Shown here piece after piece: positions 1-10,384 of a stretch of DNA of 64,000 bases. Numbering within the stretch: position 1 is the stretch's first letter; the number at the start of each line of letters is the position of its first letter. A program made the translations under genes and the position numbers. The notes under the pieces were generated by a model. The model was given only the letters and a program-made list of their open reading frames with translations, was not told the DNA's origin and made no database searches. Source of the stretch: Diphasiastrum complanatum (Eukaryota > Streptophyta > Lycopodiopsida > Lycopodiales > Lycopodiaceae); the NCBI GenBank assembly GCA_029204225.1, contig CM055098.1, positions 6,111,746 to 6,175,745 on the forward strand. Direction: 5' to 3'.

Positions 1-30
1 CATGTGAAAAGTTTTTACACTTGGTGTGCA

Positions 31-93
31 GGCCGGGATTGACCTAGGACCTCCCCCATCCAGTGGGGTGCTTTACCATTGAGCTACCCGCCC
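31..93 (-). repeat. tRNA-like SINE head or tRNA pseudogene
   Basis: Read on the minus strand, this stretch begins GGGCGGGTAGCTCAATGG, a tRNA D-arm and box A-like element, and ends with GGTCAATCCCGG, which resembles box B and the T-arm. A C-rich/G-rich hairpin lies between them where an anticodon arm would be. The stem lengths and the base at position 33 are not those of a good tRNA, so a tRNA-derived SINE head or a tRNA pseudogene is more likely than a working gene. The 3' part of any SINE would run off the left edge of the window. Confidence 0.5.
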
Positions 94-985
94 ATTTGTG
101 TTCCTAGAGGTTTGTGCAAGGGCTATAGCCTTGACACTTTCTAACAACCTAAAGATAAGAATGAGTTGTTTGAGATGAATTTTGTTTAGAGCTTGTCAGC
201 TTGATTTAAGAAGCAACCTTCATTTAAATTCAATATGTTGGGGATGATCAACGGTCATCAGCCTTCATTTTCATTCACGTATCATGGGTGATGATTTCAG
301 GTTCTAGATTACTTTGCACAAGCTTTTTTGATTTCTAGTCAAGTAGCTAAAGAGAAACCTTATTGGTGTCCATAGAACATTTGAAGATTTTTCAAGATAG
401 TCAAAGAATTTCAAATGATGATATTGCTCTCCATATTTGAAAATCTCCTTCAAGGTTCGTAGGAAGAAAATAAAGGCAAGATACTGAGTTTTTGATTCAC
501 CAAAAGCAAAGCAGGAACTGTTGTATTGAAGTTCTTTGGGCAAATGACATGTAACATGATACAATATACTTTTTGAGGTACTTATTCACCTAAGACTATC
601 AGCTTTTATCCAGTAGACATCTTGGTAGGAGCCCCACCTCCCACCTAAGGCTTATTGCACAACACTTAGATGTATATATGAGATATCACCTACTACGGAT
701 CCAATAACCAAGAAAATAGAGGATCTCCTTTTCCTTCGCTATTATTGATTATTATTTGCATATTGTTGAGGAGTCCCATGAACTACCTACATTATAGGAT
801 GTAATAAATGTGAGGAGCCCCATGAATTACCTCCATTGCTTGAATTTTCTAAATCAATTAGTATTTAATTGTACTAAATTTATTCTTATCTATGTTATTG
901 TTTATTTGGCTCATCAATTGAGCTACATTGTCTTCCAAGCTACCACAGGAAGGGACGAGTCTCTATCCAGCCTTTGGATGGTCAG
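94..985. other. Unassigned AT-rich DNA
   Basis: I see no convincing gene here. Open frames are short, with no domain and no codon pattern. The only structure noticed is a short direct repeat at 768-837. Confidence 0.5.
768..837. repeat. Two-copy direct repeat, 44-bp spacing
   Basis: A 26-bp block beginning GAGGAG and containing CCCATGAA-TACCT-CATT occurs at 768-793 and again at 812-837 with three to four differences. The copies are separated by a short AT-rich spacer. Function is unknown. Confidence 0.6.
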
Positions 986-1123
986 GAAGCTAAAAAAGAC
1001 ACTTAGAAGGATAAAAACTAGGAGTCGGAGTGGGAGGAAAGGCGAGAACACCAAAAGGGCTAACAACAGGAAGAGATGTAGAAGAATATGCTCCAAGAGT
1101 AAAAGGAGGTTGCATAGGGGCTT
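986..1123 (+). pseudogene. Charged coiled-coil-like frame, 5' part (split by element A)
   Basis: The frame starting at 986 reads a Lys/Glu/Gln/Arg-rich sequence (for example ESEWEERREHQKG) broken by repeated TAG and TAA codons. It runs up to the target duplication of element A and resumes in the same frame at 7148, which supports one ancestral coding region cut by the insertion. Many stops sit where CAG or CAA (Gln) would fit the context. The protein is not recognised. It could be a gag remnant of another retroelement or a decayed host coiled-coil exon. Confidence 0.4.
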
Positions 1124-1535
1124 AGTTATGGACTCAGCTCATTACATTCGCCGCGTCTATTTATATTTACTTTACTTTATGCATAAGCAGGCCTTGGGCC
1201 CTTTTTTATTCATTAGTGACACTTAGACTATATGGTTGGCCTTTGGCCTTATTATTCATTATTAGGCCATTTGGACATATTACTGGAGAGTGGGGGCCTT
1301 CTTGGAGGGCGCACTATTTTTCCTCCCAGTTGGGCCCTAGCCACTGGAAGCTTCCTTTTAGGGCTTCCTCTTTGCTGTAAATAGGGAAACTGCGTCATTT
1401 GTTATTCAGCTGATGATATTGATCTCTCTCTTTAGTCTCCTTAATCTCTCTCTTTCCTGCTTTCTAGGGTTAAGTCTTGCTTATGTGATGCTTTCATAGC
1501 TTAGCTCTAGATCAGCTGTGGCTCTATTCGTAACT
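1124..1535 (+). repeat. 5' LTR of element A
   Basis: This is nearly identical to 6753-7142, apart from a 22-bp stretch around 1432-1453 (a duplicated CT-rich segment) and scattered substitutions. Ends are AGTTA...TAACT. The expected TATA box is TGTAAATA at 1376-1383, whereas the 3' LTR keeps TATAAATA. This promoter may therefore be weakened after insertion. Confidence 0.92.
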
Positions 1536-1547
1536 TGGTATCAGAGC
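1536..1547 (+). other. Primer-binding site of element A (tRNA-Met type)
   Basis: TGGTATCAGAGC follows the LTR end with no spacer. It is complementary to the 3' end of plant initiator tRNA-Met, the commonest primer for plant LTR retrotransposons. Confidence 0.9.
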
Positions 1548-2220
1548 ACTTTCCTGAGCACAATCTGGAATTTTTTTTTTTGCTGCCTTGCTTTGCTCCT
1601 CCATCGCTGTTCCTACAGCTCCATTGCCGCCTTGACAGCCCTGCTCCATCGCTGCTCCTTCCACTCCTTCCTGCCCAGCTCTCCCCCTGCTTTGCCCCCT
1701 CTCTTCCTTGCTGCCCAACGCTCCTCCTCCTTCCTTTCCATCGCTGTCCCTGCCTTCCGAATTGTCACTTTCATTCGATATTTTTTCAGTTTGCAGCCAT
1801 CTTCCACACTTATTTCCCAGCCTGTCCAACGCCCATCCTCATCCAAAAAATACCCAATTCCGTCATCATTTGCTATTCCAAACCGCCAAAATTCTTCAAT
1901 CTGTACATCGCTGCTCCAGCACTCCCGACTTGTCACTTTTGCCTTTTTTTTTCTCCGTTTCCAGCCATCTTTCACAGCTTATCAAAAGGCTGTCCAACAC
2001 ACATTCTCCACCACATTCTCCGACTCCGTTTGATCCTTCAAATTGAAATTTTCCCCCTGGCTGTCCAGCGCATTTTTACAGCCTTCATTTCCCACTTTTT
2101 CAATTGATAATTGCTGCCCTTTCTTAGTTGTGATAATATTGGTTTCAATAGGCTAATTTGGTTGGGGTGACGACAAGAGTCCACTCTCTCAAGTTTTCGT
2201 CTATTCTTTCCACTATCATT
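1548..2220 (+). other. Untranslated leader of element A
   Basis: A very C- and T-rich leader of about 670 bp before the gag start. It holds spaced copies of a motif near GGCTGTCCAACGCCC (about 1820, 1989 and 2060), the same motif that forms tandem repeats in the leader of element B. Overlapping frames on both strands reflect the skewed composition and are not taken as genes. Confidence 0.65.
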
Positions 2221-3270
2221 ATGGCACATTCACCTACCCCGAGTGAGGAAACCTTATCCGATCAGCTTCGTCGCATGGATGAGACCCTTTCTGGCCTTGT
2301 TCTCCGCTTCGATATAGTTATGACCGGCTTTGCTACTATGCAATCCCAGATTGATTCTTTACAGCCTCATGGTCCTGGTAAAGCTCCTGTTTTCCTTCAT
2401 TTGGGACTCCCCCATTTGGATTTCCATCTTTGTCTGCTAGTCAGCTTGCCGGTGGACCGTTCATTCTGCATAACCCACATCCTGGTTTCCTTCCACGTTC
2501 TCCAGTTCCGGAGCCACACTTTGCTCGAGACTTTTGTGATAGGGTACAACTTGCTACCTATTCTGGTTCCTCTGATGGGAACTTATTAGAGAATTGGATT
2601 GCCAAGCTTGACACATGTTTTCAGATCTACCCTAAGACTGATCCTCAGAAGATCCAGTTGGCTGCTTTACACTTAGATGGACGCGCCGTCACGTGGTGGC
2701 GAGTTTATCGAGCTGATCCTGATCGGGAAGGGCTCCATATATGGCATATCTTTCGCCGTGACCTCCGTCATGTTATGATTGATCCTTAGTGGCTCGACCG
2801 CCAACGTGATACATTCCGTACTCTCACTCAGACCAGTGACCTTGCTTCTTATACAGATTAGTTTATGGAGCTTTCTTATCTTTTCATAGATCTACAGCCC
2901 ACTGAGCTTATTTCTTGTTACATTGCTGGGCTTCGTGGTGCCTTACGTTATGATGTTTCTTCCTTCCGTCCTCCCACACTTGTTGAGGCGATGTCCCTTG
3001 CCAGTACTTTACAGCACAAGTACTCTGACACCCTTCCTTCCCCCTTCTCCCGACCTCGTCCTTCTGTTTTCCCGCTATGACCGCCCCTACACCTGCCCCT
3101 TCTGTTACAGTTCCTTCCATTGTCCCTTCGTCTCCTCGTCCTCCGACCTCTCGACCTCCTTTTGTCCCGACGTTACACGTCTGCAGAGTCTGCTGACCTT
3201 CAGCAGAAGCGTCTTTGTTTTCGTTGTAAGAGTCATGACCATTTTGCCCGTGATTGCCGTCAGCCTCTCC
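2221..3270 (+). pseudogene. gag of element A (frameshifted)
   Basis: Gag forms the nucleocapsid-like particle. The chosen start is ATG 2221 (MAHSPTPSEE), which parallels the start of B gag (MDTSPTSSEP). The frame shifts near 2400, then shows retrotransposon gag core motifs (LENWIAKLDTCFQ, AVTWWRVY, ASTLQHKY). There is a stop at 2787-2789 where element B has CAG, and another near 2858. A CCHC zinc knuckle, CFRCKSHDHFARDC, lies at 3216-3257 in yet another frame with all four ligands intact. The protein cannot be made in one piece now. Confidence 0.85.
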
Positions 3271-3469
3271 CTACTACTACTGCCGTTTTTTTACCATGAG
3301 GGCACTACTACAGATGATTCCGATATCTACATTCATATTTCTGATGAGCCTGACCCTTCCCCTGACTCTTCCACTGATTTGCTTCCTGCTACTTGCCATG
3401 CTCAGCTTGCCTATGCTACTTGGACAGGGCGTCCTGGTCCTCGCTCTATTCGGTTACGTATACGCATTA

Positions 3470-4506
3470 CAGGTCGTGAGTATATTTGCATTAGTTGATA
3501 CCGACAGCACTCACTCTTTTATCAGCAGTTATATCACTAGTCGGATCCATGCCTCACCGGTTCTTGCTTCACAGCCTCTCATAGTTGAGGTTGCCAGTTC
3601 ACATTCTTTTTCTAGTTCTCAGATGTTTCAGGGTTTACCATACCGTATTGGCGATTTTTCCAGGACAGGCAGATCTTTACATTATACCTATGGAGCGATA
3701 TGATCTTATCCTTGGTGCTGATTGGTTTGCATCTCTTGGAGCCGTTACACTGGACTTGACACAGCAGACATTGACATTTGTACATGATGCAGTTACACAC
3801 TCACTTGTTGGCATTGATTCTCAGGGAGACTTCCAGTTGATTACTGGAAAGCAGTTTATTCGCAGCCTGCCGAAGGCTCATTGTGCAGCCTTATTATGCG
3901 TTCAGCGGACAGTACCAGTTCCTTCAGTTTCTACTCCAGCAGCTGTTCCTCAGGTGATCTCTGACTTATTACATCAGTATGCTTTTGTCTTTTCAGAATC
4001 TACGACGCTACCGGCATTACGTGACGTGAACCATCATATTGAACTACTTCCTGGTTCTGCTCCTCCTTCCCGTCCCCCATATCGTATGTCTCGACCTGAG
4101 CATGATGAGCTTGAGCTCCATATTACTGCCTTGTTAGATCAGGGTCTCATTGTTCCTAGTCACAGTCCTTTCGGTGCCCATGTTCTCCTTGTTAGTAAGA
4201 AAGATGGTACCAAACGCCTTTGTATTGATTACCGTGCTTTAAGTAAGTTGACTATTCGTAATCAGTACCCTATTCCGCACGTGGATGACCTCTTTGACCA
4301 GCTCGGTACCTCTAAAATCTTTTCTAAGATTGACCTTCGTTCTGGATATTACCAAATTAGGATGCACCCTTATGACGAACATAAGACTGCTTTTCGTACT
4401 CATCTTGGTTTATCTGAATTCCGTGTGCTTCCTTTTGGTGTTACTAGTGGCCCTCCTACGTTTCAGAATGTTATGAATAACGTCCTGCATCCGCTCCTTG
4501 GTCATT
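3470..4506 (+). pseudogene. Protease and reverse transcriptase (first half) of element A
   Basis: The protease region reads ALVDTDSTHSF at about 3491-3523. The catalytic D-T-G has become D-T-D, so the fold's essential glycine is lost. A frameshift near 3670 leads into RYDLILGADWFASLG and then reverse transcriptase: DQGLIVPSHSPFG, KKDGTKRLCIDYRALSKLT, NQYPIP, SKIDLRSGYYQIRM, TAFRTHLG and FRVLPFGVTSGPPTFQ. The frame reaches the segment before the catalytic Y-x-D-D and then jumps. The sister element B has VIVYFDDILIYS at this point, but A lacks it. Enzyme activity is therefore impossible from this copy. Confidence 0.9.
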
Positions 4507-5241
4507 ATTTGCTAAGTTGTCTAAATGTTCTTTTGCTGTTACTGAGATCGAGTTTCTTGGTTTTCTTGTTTGTAATGGGCACATTCGTCTGGACCCTCAT
4601 AAGGTTCAGGCCATCCAGGATTGGCCTATACCAACTGATGTTCATCATGTTCGTATGTTCCTTGGGTTAGCCACTCACCTTCGTCGTCCAGTTCCTCTAT
4701 TGCAGCTCCTCTTCATGCACTTTTGAAGAAGTCTAGTACTTTTCTTTGGACGTTTGATACTCTTCGTCGTGCTGTTGTTGATGCTGCCGTTATGTGTTTA
4801 CCACAGTTTGATCAGAAGTTTCTTGTTGAGACTGATGCTAGTAATGTTGGTTTGGGTGCTTTACTTCGCTAGTCACAATGCATTATTGCTTATGAGTCGC
4901 GTCGTCTTCGCTCTTATGAGCAACGTTATTCTGTGCATGAGAAAGAGCTTCTTGCTATTATCTATGCTCTTAAGAAGTGGCGTCATTATCTTTATCGAGT
5001 TCCATTTGACATTATTACTGATCACCAGTCTTTACGTTATCTGTTTTCTCAACGTGACCTTAGTGATCGTCAATTTCGTTGGTTGCAGTTTTTACAGTCT
5101 TTTAATTTTTCCATATTGTATCGTCCTGGTCGTGCTAACACTGCTGATGATGCATTATCTCGTCTTCCGGCTTTGTTGAATACACTCGTTTCTACTATTC
5201 CTACATGGTTTGATGATCTACCTGCAGCATACCTTACATGA
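4507..5241 (+). pseudogene. RT thumb/connection and RNase H of element A
   Basis: After the deletion, coding resumes with SKCSFAVTEIEFLGFLV and IRLDPHKVQAIQDWP, the RT C-terminal part. RNase H follows: VETDASNVGLGA, YESRRLRSYEQRYSVHEKELLAI, TDHQSLRYLF and ADDALSRLP. Several frameshifts (near 4690, 4750 and 4870) and a TAG at about 4870 interrupt it. The order and motifs are those of Ty3/gypsy. Confidence 0.85.
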
Positions 5242-5280
5242 TTTCGTGATGTTTATAGTTCTGCCCCACCTGTTTCGTCC

Positions 5281-6707
5281 CATCCTCATCAGGTTTACTC
5301 CGTTGTTGACAACCGTCTTTATCGTTATGATTCTCTTTGTATTCCTAGTTCCTTGGGTATCCGTTCCCAATTGTTGTCGGATGCTCATTCCTCCCCTGTT
5401 GGGGACACTTTGGTTTTCAGAAGTCTTATGCTCGTCTCAAAGACCATTTCTATTGGCCCTCTCTTCGATCTGAGCTTGCTGTACTTATTCGTACCTGCCC
5501 TTTCTGTCTTCGTAATAAGTACTCCCGTGCTAAGTCTGCTAGTTTGCTCCCGAGTTGGCCTATTCCTCATCGCTAGTGGACTGATATATCTATGGACTTT
5601 ATCCTTGGCCTTCCCCATACCCAGCGTGGTCATGATTCATGTATGGTGGTAGTTGACAGGTTCTCGAAACAGGCACATTTTATACCAGTTCGCAGTACTT
5701 TCACAGCAGAGCAGTGTGCACGTTTGTTCCTATCAGAGATTTTCCACCTGCATGGATTTCCTCGTACTATCCTTTTTGATCGGGATAGTAAGTTTACATC
5801 TATATTCTGGACAGAGCTTATGCGTATATTGGATGTACAACTTTTTATGGGTTTTGCTTATCATTCTACTTCTGATGGGCAGTTTGAGGTCCTTAACAGG
5901 ATCCTTGAGGATTATTTACGCCATTTTGTTACTCCTTCTGGGAAGGATTGGGATCAACATTTATGTTTAGCAGAGTATAGCTATAATAGCTCTGTTAGTT
6001 ACAGCACAAGTGTCTCACCATTTTTATTATCTCATGGCTCTGCACCTCTTTTACCTGGCATTCCTCTCCCTCTTGAGGATACACCTGTCACACTTGCATC
6101 TTTTCTATCAGGTGCCTGAGAGCTTATTACCCGGGCTAGTTCTCATTTACAGCATGTTCAGCAGCGTTATCATACCTCAGTTGATCGTCACCGCCGCCAT
6201 GTTGAGTTTCAGCTTGGAGATATGGTTTATCTACGCCTACAGTTTGCACGTCATCATTTTGTCCAGGGCCATGCTTCTACTGAGAAGCTTGCACCACGTT
6301 ATTATGGGCCTTATCGCATTTTGGAGCTTCTTAGTCCAGTTACATATCACTTACAGCTTCCTGCTTCCACACGCGCCTGTGATGTATTCCATGTCAGTTT
6401 ATTACGTGCTGCTATTGAGGATGACGCTCCTTGTGATGCTGAGTTTCCTACTGCTCCAAAGTTATTTCCATTTTTACCTACTGCTATATTACAGGTTCGT
6501 CTATACCATAGTCGATGCCGCCGGCAGATTCAGTTTTTGGTCCAGTGGGATGGTCGTCCTATTGAGGAGGCCACATGGGAGCCTATTGATGTCTTTTATC
6601 ATACACCATCACTTGCGGATCAGGCTCGTGCTCTTGCTGCACTTGTTGATTCCTCTACATCAGATGTTGTTCTAGCTGTTGATGCACCAGGGCTTGCTGC
6701 TATTTGA
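5281..6707 (+). pseudogene. Integrase with C-terminal chromodomain, element A
   Basis: Integrase inserts the cDNA into the genome. The N-terminal zinc region (FCLRNKYSRAK) is frameshifted. The core shows MDFILGLP (first Asp), RDSKFTS (second Asp) and DGQFEVLNRILEDYLR (Glu). A TAG at 5574-5576 replaces a CAG found in B. After a stop at about 6118, the C-terminal part continues through KLAPRYYGPYRIL and VFHVSLLR to a chromodomain-like FLVQWDGRPIEEATWEP at about 6533-6583, ending with TGA at 6705. The chromodomain places the element among chromoviruses, which often target heterochromatin. Confidence 0.9.
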
Positions 6708-6752
6708 TCCAGTTTCTTTTCGGCAGTTGGGTCTTTTCTTTGTGCCAGGGAG

Positions 6753-7142
6753 AGTTATGGACTCGGCTCATTACATTCGCCGTGTCCATTTACATTTACT
6801 TTACTTTATGCATAAGCAGGCCTTGGGCCCTTTTTTATTCATTAGTGACACTTAGACTATATGGTTGGCCTTTGGCCTTATTATTCATTATTAGACCATT
6901 TGGACATATTACTGGAGAGTGGGGGCCTTCTTGGAGGGCGCACTATTTTCTCTCCCAGTTGGGCCCTAGCCACCGGAAGCTTCCTTTTAGGGCTTCCTGT
7001 TGGCTATAAATAGGGAAATTGTGTCATTTGTTATTCAGCTGATGATATTGATCTCTCTCTTTCCTGCTTTCTAGGGTTAAGTCTTGCTTACGTGCTGCTT
7101 TCATAGCTTAGCTCTAGATCAGCTGTGGCTGTATTCGTAACT
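6753..7142 (+). repeat. 3' LTR of element A
   Basis: The second LTR copy, preceded by a short purine-rich stretch (GGGAG), keeps an intact TATAAATA at 7005-7012. It ends TAACT and is followed by the GGCTT target duplication. Confidence 0.92.
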
Positions 7143-7147
7143 GGCTT

Positions 7148-7270
7148 GGCCAAGACCATGAGAAGGAAGAGAAGTATCAACTTGAGACTGAAGAGTCGCA
7201 AGGCAAATGGAAGCATCATCTAGATGTTAGAGACATAGAGCAATAGCATGGTCAAAAGCCCACTAGATAA
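7148..7270 (+). pseudogene. Charged coiled-coil-like frame, 3' part
   Basis: This continues the frame seen at 986-1123 exactly across the element A insertion: CAA GAC CAT GAG AAG, then EEKYQLETEESQGKWKHHLD, with a TAG at about 7244 and a terminal TAA near 7268. Keeping one frame across the target site argues that this was coding before A inserted. The identity is unknown. Confidence 0.4.
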
Positions 7271-8370
7271 GCTCTTTCATGGGATCCTGAGGTGGCTCAC
7301 AAGGCGTATGGTTTGGAGAGGCCATCAAGCAAAATATGATTTGAGAACAAGTGAACAATAGATATGAGGGAGCAGACTCTTGTTGTCATAAAAAATTAGT
7401 TCATTAAATCTACAAGAATCACAAAATGGAAAGTATGGAAGCGATAAAAAAAAAAAACGGACAACAAATAGAAAGCTAGAAAAACAAAGTAATAGACTGC
7501 CATAAAAGCTGGATATAAAGGTACCTCCAATGAAATTGAGAAAGGAACAACAAAAGAGAAAGAGAAACCAACCAGATCTGCAACACGACTGAAAAAAATG
7601 CTGAAAAAGAGAGGAAGTAGGGCTCTGGACAGCCACCAATTGGAGCTGCAAATAGGTTGCAAGAATGCTGAAAAACATGTTGAAGTAGGGCACATGAGAA
7701 CCTCTAATTAGAGCTGCAAATAGGTTGCAAAAAGGCTAAGAAAGATGGTGAAGTAGGGTGCTGGATAGCCACAACCAGATTTGCGAATGAGCTACTAAAA
7801 CGCCCAAAACTGTGGTGAAGTAGGGGGCTAGATGTTGGATTCTTATCCTCTCCATCCCTAATCTCACAACTAATGTAGATCCATTCATTTGATGTAAATA
7901 CTTGTATAGTTGCACACTCTGCAGAAATACATGTGTTTTAGAAGCCATGGATAGCTGAAACCTACTTAGGACTAAGAAAGTAACCAACATCGTAAGCTAC
8001 TTAATGAGAAATTTAAGCCCTATATATACTATCTAGAGGCCCTTAGTAGAACCTTCTAGGGACTAGGGCAACTTAGGGTACTTCGGTCCCATAAGAACAT
8101 GCCCTTAGTGGTAATGGCCCAGTACGTAAGGGTATGCTAGTTAGGGGCTAGTTCCAGTACATAGCTCGACACATCTCAATTACAACTGCTTACCACTAGG
8201 ACATTCAAAACTGTTCCTAGTTTATGACGTGCTTCCATTATGCCCAATAAGCCTTGTGCCGCTAAGTTTCTAGCTAAAAAGTAGACGCATTTTTCTATTT
8301 TTATAGACTACTATTTTTCAGGTGCTTTTTTAGCACAACAAGCGCGATATAGTAGTTTTTGGGATTTTAG
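7271..8370. other. Degenerate repeat DNA with an inverted gypsy leader piece
   Basis: No gene can be supported. The minus-strand frames at 7325-7990 fall in a 68-bp tandem repeat (7546-7830) related to the leader of elements A and B. The rest is unassigned and probably old retroelement DNA. Confidence 0.5.
7546..7830 (-). repeat. 68-bp tandem repeat, inverted gypsy leader
   Basis: The word GAAGTAGG recurs at 7614, 7682, 7750 and 7817 with periods of 68, 68 and 67 bp, and a more diverged unit precedes them. On the minus strand the unit contains GGCTGTCCAGAGCCCTACTTC, matching the tandem leader units of element B (10715-10890) on the + strand. This is therefore a remnant of a related gypsy element in the opposite orientation. 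Confidence 0.75.
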
Positions 8371-8514
8371 ATTGATTGATGAGGCCATATGGGAGCCTAC
8401 TAATGTCTTTGCCTATATACCATTGTTGCAGGATCAAGCAAGAGTCCTTGTTGCCACTTTTGATTTGTTAGATTCCATAGGTTGTTCACCCCTTGTTTGG
8501 GGACTCAGGTGAGT
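8371..8514 (+). pseudogene. Chromodomain tail of a gypsy polyprotein
   Basis: The frame reads LIDEATWEPTNVF then LQDQARVLVATFD, matching the chromodomain end of element A (IEEATWEPIDVF, LADQARALAALVD). No upstream integrase remains. About 390 bp of 3' untranslated sequence and a purine tract (GAAGGGGGAG, about 8897-8906) lead to the LTR at 8909. This looks like the 3' end of a gypsy internal region joined directly to its 3' LTR. Confidence 0.7.
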
Positions 8515-8908
8515 GTTATGGACATATATGACAAAAATAGTTCATTTGGCCTTAGTGGTAGTATTTGATATCATGGGGCTTTTGCTCCATGCTTTATTAA
8601 TTTTAATGACTTTATTTATTTATTTCACCCTTCTAGACAGTCGCAAGGTAAGGCCTGGCAACTCATAGGCTCATGGTGCCAGGGTGATGTAGCCCAAATT
8701 TGGTAGATTGTAAGTAGGCTTAGTAATACTCATTAGTTAGCTTATGATTTGAATACTCATTAAGTTCTTTGTGGGGGAATCATCAACTCTTCTTTGTAGG
8801 AGGCCAACAATTGTGAGGTGTCGTACATCACTCCTATTGGGGGTGAGCCTTAGAAAGAACTTTCCTAACTTTAAGTTTTGAGGGTAGAACTTGTTTGAAG
8901 GGGGAGTA

Positions 8909-9375
8909 TGTCATGCCCACAAGTTGTCTATTGACCTCGGATCTATGTCCCATAAGGAGGTCAGAAGGCCTAACTTAACTCACGAATTAATCATGATTAT
9001 GAGGGTTGGGGACCCTTATGGTATCAAGTCATAATTATGGCTTGCAAGCCTAAAACCAATGATGGTGGACTTATATGGAATTGGCAATGATTCATCGGTC
9101 AATGGCACAATGCTAGCCGACAAGTAGTCGGGGTGACCAAGCGGGTCACAGGTCTTTGGCGGGGCATGGGGTGGGTACCCTATGAGTCACTCAGTATTCA
9201 CAGGTCACAGGGGTCATGCATGCCAAGTGGACTGATCACCCACAGGTGGATGCCATGTGCTAGTTGATAGGAATAGCAGGTAGAAGGACTCAATGAGGGG
9301 TGCCTATGGTTGGGAGGTTCATTCTACACACCGGCCTTCTAGGATTCACGAGCTTGGAGAGACTTGCTTGTGACA
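8909..9375 (+). repeat. LTR E, gypsy family shared with C, D and O
   Basis: It starts TGTCATGCCCAC just after a purine tract and ends TGACA. Two bases later comes the primer site TGGTATCAGAGCC (9378-9390). Its sequence matches 22422-22900 on the minus strand, and its first part matches the minus-strand LTR ending at 63043. A polypurine tract on the left and a primer site on the right mean that internal sequence flanks the LTR on both sides. Confidence 0.8.
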
Positions 9376-9390
9376 ATTGGTATCAGAGCC

Positions 9391-9907
9391 TCGTTCTAGA
9401 GAGAGAACCGCCTGTTCTAGTGAGAGAAAGTGGAGAAATCTTTGATTTTTGCTTGTTTTTTAAGGATTTTGAGGGGGGAAATCGTGGAGATAGCTTTTAT
9501 AGGTGTTCTTGGACCTCCATTGCTGCTGCTCCAGCCCAAGAGTTCGATTGAGTTGCTGTTTTTCAGATCAGAATTCTGCAAAACGTCCTACAGGTCGATT
9601 GCTGCCTAGGAGGGGGAAAAAATCAGCGCTTCAATTGTGGACTTAACTTCTCCTATAGATGTCGGATTGCGGTGAGATTTTGGCAAGCTATTGTGGGTGC
9701 TGGATCGCTACTAGGGAGGCTGAAAATCTGAGAAAAAATGTCGAAATCGCTGATTCTGTTCAAAAAAACAGATTCTGGATGATTTTTTAGAGGTTTGGAG
9801 TTGAAATGTCATAACTTCTTCGCCTTATGTCCGTTTGACCTGAGATTTGGCACGAAGAATCCTTACAGGAGGGCATGTCTCATGTCTTAAAGGGGGGAGT
9901 GACCATT
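9391..9907 (+). other. Leader fragment of the element E family
   Basis: It follows the primer site and has the TCTAGAGAGAGAA repeats also seen next to the primer site of element D (about 22340-22400). It is non-coding and ends where element B begins at 9908. Confidence 0.6.
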
Positions 9908-10372
9908 AGTTACGGACTACAGGATATAGGCCTATTGGGCTACTCTGCATATATTCCGCAGGCCTCTTTACATCTACTGTTGGTTATGTATATTTCTGGT
10001 TACGCATTTTATATTAGTCATGTACAGGCCCTAGAGCCTTTTTATATGCTTATGACCCGCACTGGGTCCTTTTTTATGACATTGACTGGCCTTGGGCCCT
10101 TATTATATGGTTATATGTGGAATGGGGGCCCGTAGGAGGGCGCACTATTTTCCCTCCACATTTTGCCTCCCTTTACTTTTGAATTCCTATTTTAGGGTTC
10201 ATTGGTAGGGTATTTATAGGGGCATTTGTACACTCATTTTTCAGATTATTGATTGGTATTGCTTGGGCTCTTCGTGGGAGAACCTATTGTCTTGTCTATT
10301 GCTTGTAGGGCTTTAGTCTATTGCTGTCTTTTATGCTTCATTGATTCAACATCTGAGATTTTGATCATAACT
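9908..10372 (+). repeat. 5' LTR of element B
   Basis: A 465-bp LTR beginning AGTTACGGAC and ending CATAACT, directly followed by TGGTATCAGAGC (10373-10384). Phrases such as TTGGGCC and GGGGGCC...GGAGGGCGCACTATTTT match the LTR of A. A possible TATA element is TATTTATAGG at about 10209-10218. Confidence 0.85.
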
Positions 10373-10384
10373 TGGTATCAGAGC

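Larger units (their letters stand above)
1124..7142 (+). mobile_element. Ty3/gypsy chromovirus A, full-length but defective
   Basis: A complete LTR retrotransposon. LTRs of 412 bp (1124-1535) and 390 bp (6753-7142) flank gag, protease, reverse transcriptase, RNase H, integrase and a C-terminal chromodomain, in the order typical of Ty3/gypsy chromoviruses. A perfect 5-bp target duplication GGCTT lies at 1119-1123 and 7143-7147. The LTRs begin AGTTA and end TAACT, a perfect terminal inverted repeat that replaces the usual TG...CA. The tRNA-Met-type primer site starts at the very next base. The coding part has several frameshifts and stops, and the reverse transcriptase active-site block is deleted, so the copy cannot be autonomous. 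Element B (9908-14450) is a sister copy. Confidence 0.93.

Noticed and set aside
31-93. Functional tRNA gene at the window edge
   Set aside because: Arms do not fold well, the base before the would-be anticodon is not U and the T-arm lacks the TTCGA consensus.
1524-2107. Several overlapping ORFs of 100-190 codons
   Set aside because: They lie in the C/T-rich untranslated leader of element A. No domain is present, and frames are open because of skewed composition.
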